DNA from: Phallusia mammillata
Taxonomy: Eukaryota > Chordata > Ascidiacea > Phlebobranchia > Ascidiidae
DNA: 64,000 nt
Assembly: GCA_003260075.1 (NCBI GenBank)
Contig: QLIY01000636.1
Location: 32,735-96,734 of the forward strand
Direction: 5' to 3'
Shown: one piece after another, positions 48,714 to 64,000 of the stretch
Layout: the number at the start of each line of letters is the position of its first letter
Position numbering within the stretch: position 1 is the stretch's first letter
Made by a program: the position numbers and the translations under genes
The notes under the pieces: model-generated
What the model was told of the DNA's origin: nothing
The model's input: only the letters and a program-made list of their open reading frames with translations
The model's database searches: none

Positions 48714-50546
48714 ATGGACTGTGTGTTAAACGATTGCTCTGCATGTTTGGAATATTTAAATCAAAGACATGAAGTTACGAAAAAGGAAGCATGCAGAAAG
48801 GCAAAACTTTCCCTCAATCGAAATGAGTTCAGTGAAATTGTTTTGTGTGTTGATGGACTTTCAAGATTGCCAAACAAATATGTGCTAAACAATGTCAAAA
48901 TCCATTGCAAATTTATTAAAGAAGGCAAAAGCACATTGCAGTTACATGACCAAAATGTCAGAATCATGTTATCAAACTGTCCTCCAGAAAGTTTAAAAAA
49001 CTTTCTCAAGGTCTTATCAGTAAAACTAACACATTTTAAATCAGGCGCTGCAATTTCTGCACGCAAAAAGATGATGCTCTGTCTTCCAAAACAGTTGGAT
49101 TACATTAGTCCTCTTAATGAAAAGGACATTGCAGCAGTAAACAAAAAACGACAAGACAATAATAAAAAGACTGAAGAAACCAGAAAACGCAAACAACCAT
49201 TGACAGACACGACCAATTCAAAGACCGATGTCGTAACTGAGCCACCAACAAAAAAGAGAGACTTAAAATTGGCTGAAAATAAACTTGACACTGAACAATT
49301 GCATGTGATAAATATAATAAAACAGGGCAAAAGCATATTTTTCACTGGCAGTGCTGGAACAGGAAAATCATACCTTCTCAGGCAGATAGTTGGAATGCTT
49401 CCACCGGCTCAGACAGTGGTTACAGCGAGTACAGGTGTAGCAGCCTGTCACATAGGTGGTATGACACTTCATTCCTTTGCTGGCATTGGTCAGGGGAGTG
49501 AAAATATCGCTACATCCATTCAAATTGCATTAAGTCGCAAAAATGTTGTCAAACAGTGGAAGGCTTGCAAGTATTTAATCGTTGATGAAATATCCATGAT
49601 TGATGGAGATTACTTTGACAAAATTGAAGCAGTTGCTCGTGCTTGCCGAAAGAACAGCGAACCATTTGGTGGAATCCAGCTTATTCTTTGTGGTGATTTC
49701 TTTCAGCTTCCACCAGTCTCAAAAGGAAAGGAAAAAAAGAAGTTGTGTTTCCAAAGCTTGTGTTGGCCTAGATGTGTTGAATATTTGTGGGAGCTAAAAG
49801 TTGTGTATCGCCAATCGGACAAGCAGTTTATCAGAATATTACAAGACATTCGGATTGGAAAATGTGACTCAACGGCCATGAGTGTCCTTAAAGCAACAAG
49901 ACATAATCGGCTTGAAAAAGACAATATTGTTGCCACAAAACTTTGTACACACAGGGAGAATGTTGACCAAACTAATTCAGATGAACTGGAACGGTTGGAA
50001 AGCAAACCTGTGGTTTTTGAAGCCCAGGACAGCAATGACGCTTTTAGTTCAATGATGGATAAACTTCTACCAGATACAAAATCTATTACACTCAAAGTGG
50101 GGACTCAAGTGATGCTGACAAAAAATCTTGATGTCAGTAAAGGTTTGGTCAACGGTGCCCGTGGTGTAATCACCACTTTCAAAAACTCACTGCCAGAAGT
50201 ACGGTTTTTATGTGGTACTGTGGTTATTATCAATAGAGAACGCTTTATCGCCAAAATCAGTTTTGATGTAACAGCAGTTCGAAGACAGCTTCCACTAAAA
50301 CTTGCTTGGGCTATTTCAATCCACAAAAGTCAAGGAATGTCCCTAGATTGTGTGGAAATGTCTTTGTCCAGGGTTTTTGAAAATGGCCAAGCATATGTGG
50401 CTTTATCAAGAGCCAGATCACTTAAAGGCTTACGAGTTTTGGACTTTGAACGAACATGTGTTAGGTCAAATGTAGATGTGTTGAGGTTTTATAGAAAATT
50501 ACGAGAAAATCAATCTTGCCAAATTTATCACAAATTGGGGGTGTAA
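48714..50546 (+). CDS. PIF1: PIF1 5'-3' DNA helicase
   Basis: Single-exon frame of 610 residues (human PIF1 641). Superfamily 1B helicase motifs are in order: Walker A TGSAGTGKSYLL (about 211-222), GVAACHIGGMTLHSF, Walker B VDEISMIDGDYFDKIEAVAR (about 290-309, the PIF1 signature), ILCGDFFQLPPV (about 324-335), VYRQ, and near the C-terminus WAISIHKSQGMSLDCV and YVALSRARSLKGLRVL. The N-terminal 130 residues include the CPPESLKNFL segment found in animal PIF1. A basic low-complexity linker lies at 145-185. The enzyme unwinds G-quadruplexes and RNA-DNA hybrids and acts on telomeres, replication forks and mitochondrial DNA. I see no clear mitochondrial presequence at this start. The gene has no intron, unlike the vertebrate gene. 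RBM25 starts 313 bp downstream on the same strand. Confidence 0.95.
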   Translation: MDCVLNDCSACLEYLNQRHEVTKKEACRKAKLSLNRNEFSEIVLCVDGLSRLPNKYVLNNVKIHCKFIKEGKSTLQLHDQNVRIMLSNCPPESLKNFLKVLSVKLTHFKSGAAISARKKMMLCLPKQLDYISPLNEKDIAAVNKKRQDNNKKTEETRKRKQPLTDTTNSKTDVVTEPPTKKRDLKLAENKLDTEQLHVINIIKQGKSIFFTGSAGTGKSYLLRQIVGMLPPAQTVVTASTGVAACHIGGMTLHSFAGIGQGSENIATSIQIALSRKNVVKQWKACKYLIVDEISMIDGDYFDKIEAVARACRKNSEPFGGIQLILCGDFFQLPPVSKGKEKKKLCFQSLCWPRCVEYLWELKVVYRQSDKQFIRILQDIRIGKCDSTAMSVLKATRHNRLEKDNIVATKLCTHRENVDQTNSDELERLESKPVVFEAQDSNDAFSSMMDKLLPDTKSITLKVGTQVMLTKNLDVSKGLVNGARGVITTFKNSLPEVRFLCGTVVIINRERFIAKISFDVTAVRRQLPLKLAWAISIHKSQGMSLDCVEMSLSRVFENGQAYVALSRARSLKGLRVLDFERTCVRSNVDVLRFYRKLRENQSCQIYHKLGV

Positions 50547-50859
50547 ATTGTATCATGCACATTAACATGCAGTTTAGTGTTGTGTTTTTATCATGTCACT
50601 GTCTTCATTTACATTATTTTTTGCTTTATGATATGTGGTGAAAAATTGCACAGCAAAAATAACTGCAAAACCTGCCATTTTTGTTGTTGCTTTTACCTAT
50701 CTTTAATTTTTTTGTTACTGTTGTTATGTTATGTGTCGCCTATGATGTCAAATTTTTGTTGTCTGGTTATCGAATTAAACCTATTTTATTTTAAGGTTAC
50801 TGAAGGTAACTGTAATATATTCTGGTAATTGTTATTATTCTGTGGCTCAACAAGCCAAG
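50547..50859. other. Short spacer between PIF1 stop and RBM25 start
   Basis: 313 bp. An ATTAAA (about 50774) may be the PIF1 poly(A) signal. Same-strand spacing this tight would fit read-through or a compact promoter. No splice-leader acceptor could be proven by eye. Confidence 0.4.
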
Positions 50860-63005
<12,146 letters not shown>

Positions 63006-63162
63006 AAGCGCCCACCAGTGTTTGTGGGTTGAGCTGATACGCGACAACAGTCAAGATATGTGCAGCTATGAAGTGACAAACCATTCCAACATTGTTGAAA
63101 CAATCATACCTTGGTTTTCTTGTTGCGAGGGCTATTTTTCAATGTATAGCCATTTCTTCTGA

Positions 63163-63168
63163 AATAAA
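63163..63168 (+). terminator. Polyadenylation signal, RBM25
   Basis: AATAAA 158 nt after the stop codon. Another AATAAA overlaps the stop itself (63001-63006). Confidence 0.55.
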
Positions 63169-63359
63169 TGCAATCTGTTGCATGTTGAGTCTGTTTTTAT
63201 AAGCAGGTGTGTTGAGTGGTAACTCCAACGCTTAAGTTAAGCGTTGTTCCTTATAATGGTTGAAACACAATGGTAAGATTATAGTACGCCGGGCCTACAA
63301 AAGGCGTGATACTGACACCAAGCATTCACCATATGGCCAGGCGTAAGTTAGAAAATGTA

Positions 63360-63433
63360 GCCTGCAGTGGGATTCGAAAAACATGGCAGGAGTCTTTCCG
63401 AAACTCACGCTCTACCAACTGAGCTGCACAGGC
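63360..63433 (-). repeat. tRNA-like sequence (tRNA pseudogene or SINE head)
   Basis: On the minus strand it starts GCCTGTGCAGCTCAGTTGG. The 7-bp acceptor stem (GCCTGTG with TGCAGGC, including wobbles) and the D arm (GCTC/GAGC) are intact. The anticodon arm is distorted and the T stem does not pair although TTCGAAT is kept. Hence not a working tRNA. Confidence 0.6.
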
Positions 63434-63619
63434 TCATTGGAGAATGTGCTAAAAATCACAAGCACTGTTGCCTGCCTTTTATGCTGCACATGTCACCTTC
63501 CATGTAGGGGATCACCAGAGCAACACCATGGTAATATGTGAGGGTAGCAATGAATCTGCTGGCAAAATATATGTTGCGAGACAACCCACTCTGCATCATT
63601 GCAACACTCTTACCAAATG

Positions 63620-63990
63620 ATAAGCTGCAAACAGTGTACACTGTTTCAACTTTTTAAATTTTATTAGTGAAGCTAGTGACAAGACATAGCAGACTGACTT
63701 CAAGCCTTGCCAGTTCTGTTTGATACCTGAAATCGACATAAACCATAGTAGAAACTGGCTCACAATGGCCAAGTAATGCTTGGAAATCAAAGTGACAATG
63801 GCTCAGTGTCACTGTCTCTATATAACTGCATCGAACCGATAAATGATAAGACAGTGCACACTATTTTAACTTATAAATTAAGGTCTCATCAGTGAATCTA
63901 GTTACAAAACCCAGGCCATATTAGATAGTAAAGCCATCTAATGGCACCTCAGTTTGAAACTAGAAGGGTGGCTTAGCACATATTGCCCTT
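63620..63990. repeat. Dispersed repeat family 1, copy 3 and a further partial copy
   Basis: ACAGTGTACACTGTTTCAAC, CTGGCTCACAATGGCCAAG and GGCTCAGTGTCACTGTCTC follow the same order as at 24.1 kb. A second start (GACAGTGCACACTATTTTAA) begins at about 63851. Confidence 0.65.
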
Positions 63991-64000
63991 GCATATACAC

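Larger units (their letters stand above)
63169..64000. other. Repeat-filled region downstream of RBM25
   Basis: Holds a tRNA-like sequence and one or two copies of dispersed repeat family 1. No gene recognised. Confidence 0.6.

Overview
The window is animal nuclear DNA. It is AT-rich, genes have many short GT-AG introns, and the orthologues are of chordate type. Gene content, intron size, base composition and the many short hAT-type elements fit an ascidian tunicate best (Ciona-like). That is inference; no marker in the window proves the species.

Layout, left to right: an intronless HEATR6 gene (minus, 3' end cut by the window edge); a divergent two-exon GT8 glycosyltransferase of the GXYLT type (minus), head-to-head with DNPH1 (plus); DCAF11/WDR23 (minus, 15 exons), head-to-head with LIN9 (plus, 13 exons); ULK4 (plus, 28 exons, about 14.4 kb); a 3.5 kb gene-poor stretch; a NACHT-LRR (NLR-like) gene (plus, about 36.9-48.1 kb) with a run of tiny 5' exons; an intronless PIF1 helicase (plus); and RBM25 (plus, 23 exons). 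The last 1 kb is repeats. LIN9, DCAF11, PIF1, DNPH1 and RBM25 are conserved genes of transcription, ubiquitylation, DNA metabolism, nucleotide metabolism and splicing. They share no pathway. The NLR is the lineage-variable, immune-type gene.

Two layers overlie the genes. The first is transposons: at least ten short hAT-type elements with terminal inverted repeats and 8-bp target duplications, nearly all in introns, plus three families of older dispersed repeats. The second is assembly artefact. About thirty runs of G or C occur, most exactly 10 nt and three of 58-99 nt, usually flanked by two slightly different copies of the same sequence. They behave like scaffold gaps written as a single base, with unmerged alleles on either side. 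Runs are G up to 20.3 kb and C from 29.4 kb on, which suggests that two oppositely oriented scaffolds are joined inside ULK4. The artefacts duplicate several exons (DCAF11, NLR, RBM25) and create false poly-Gly and poly-Pro tracts.

Exon coordinates were derived by hand from splice consensus, phase and remembered family sequences. All reading frames closed except where stated.
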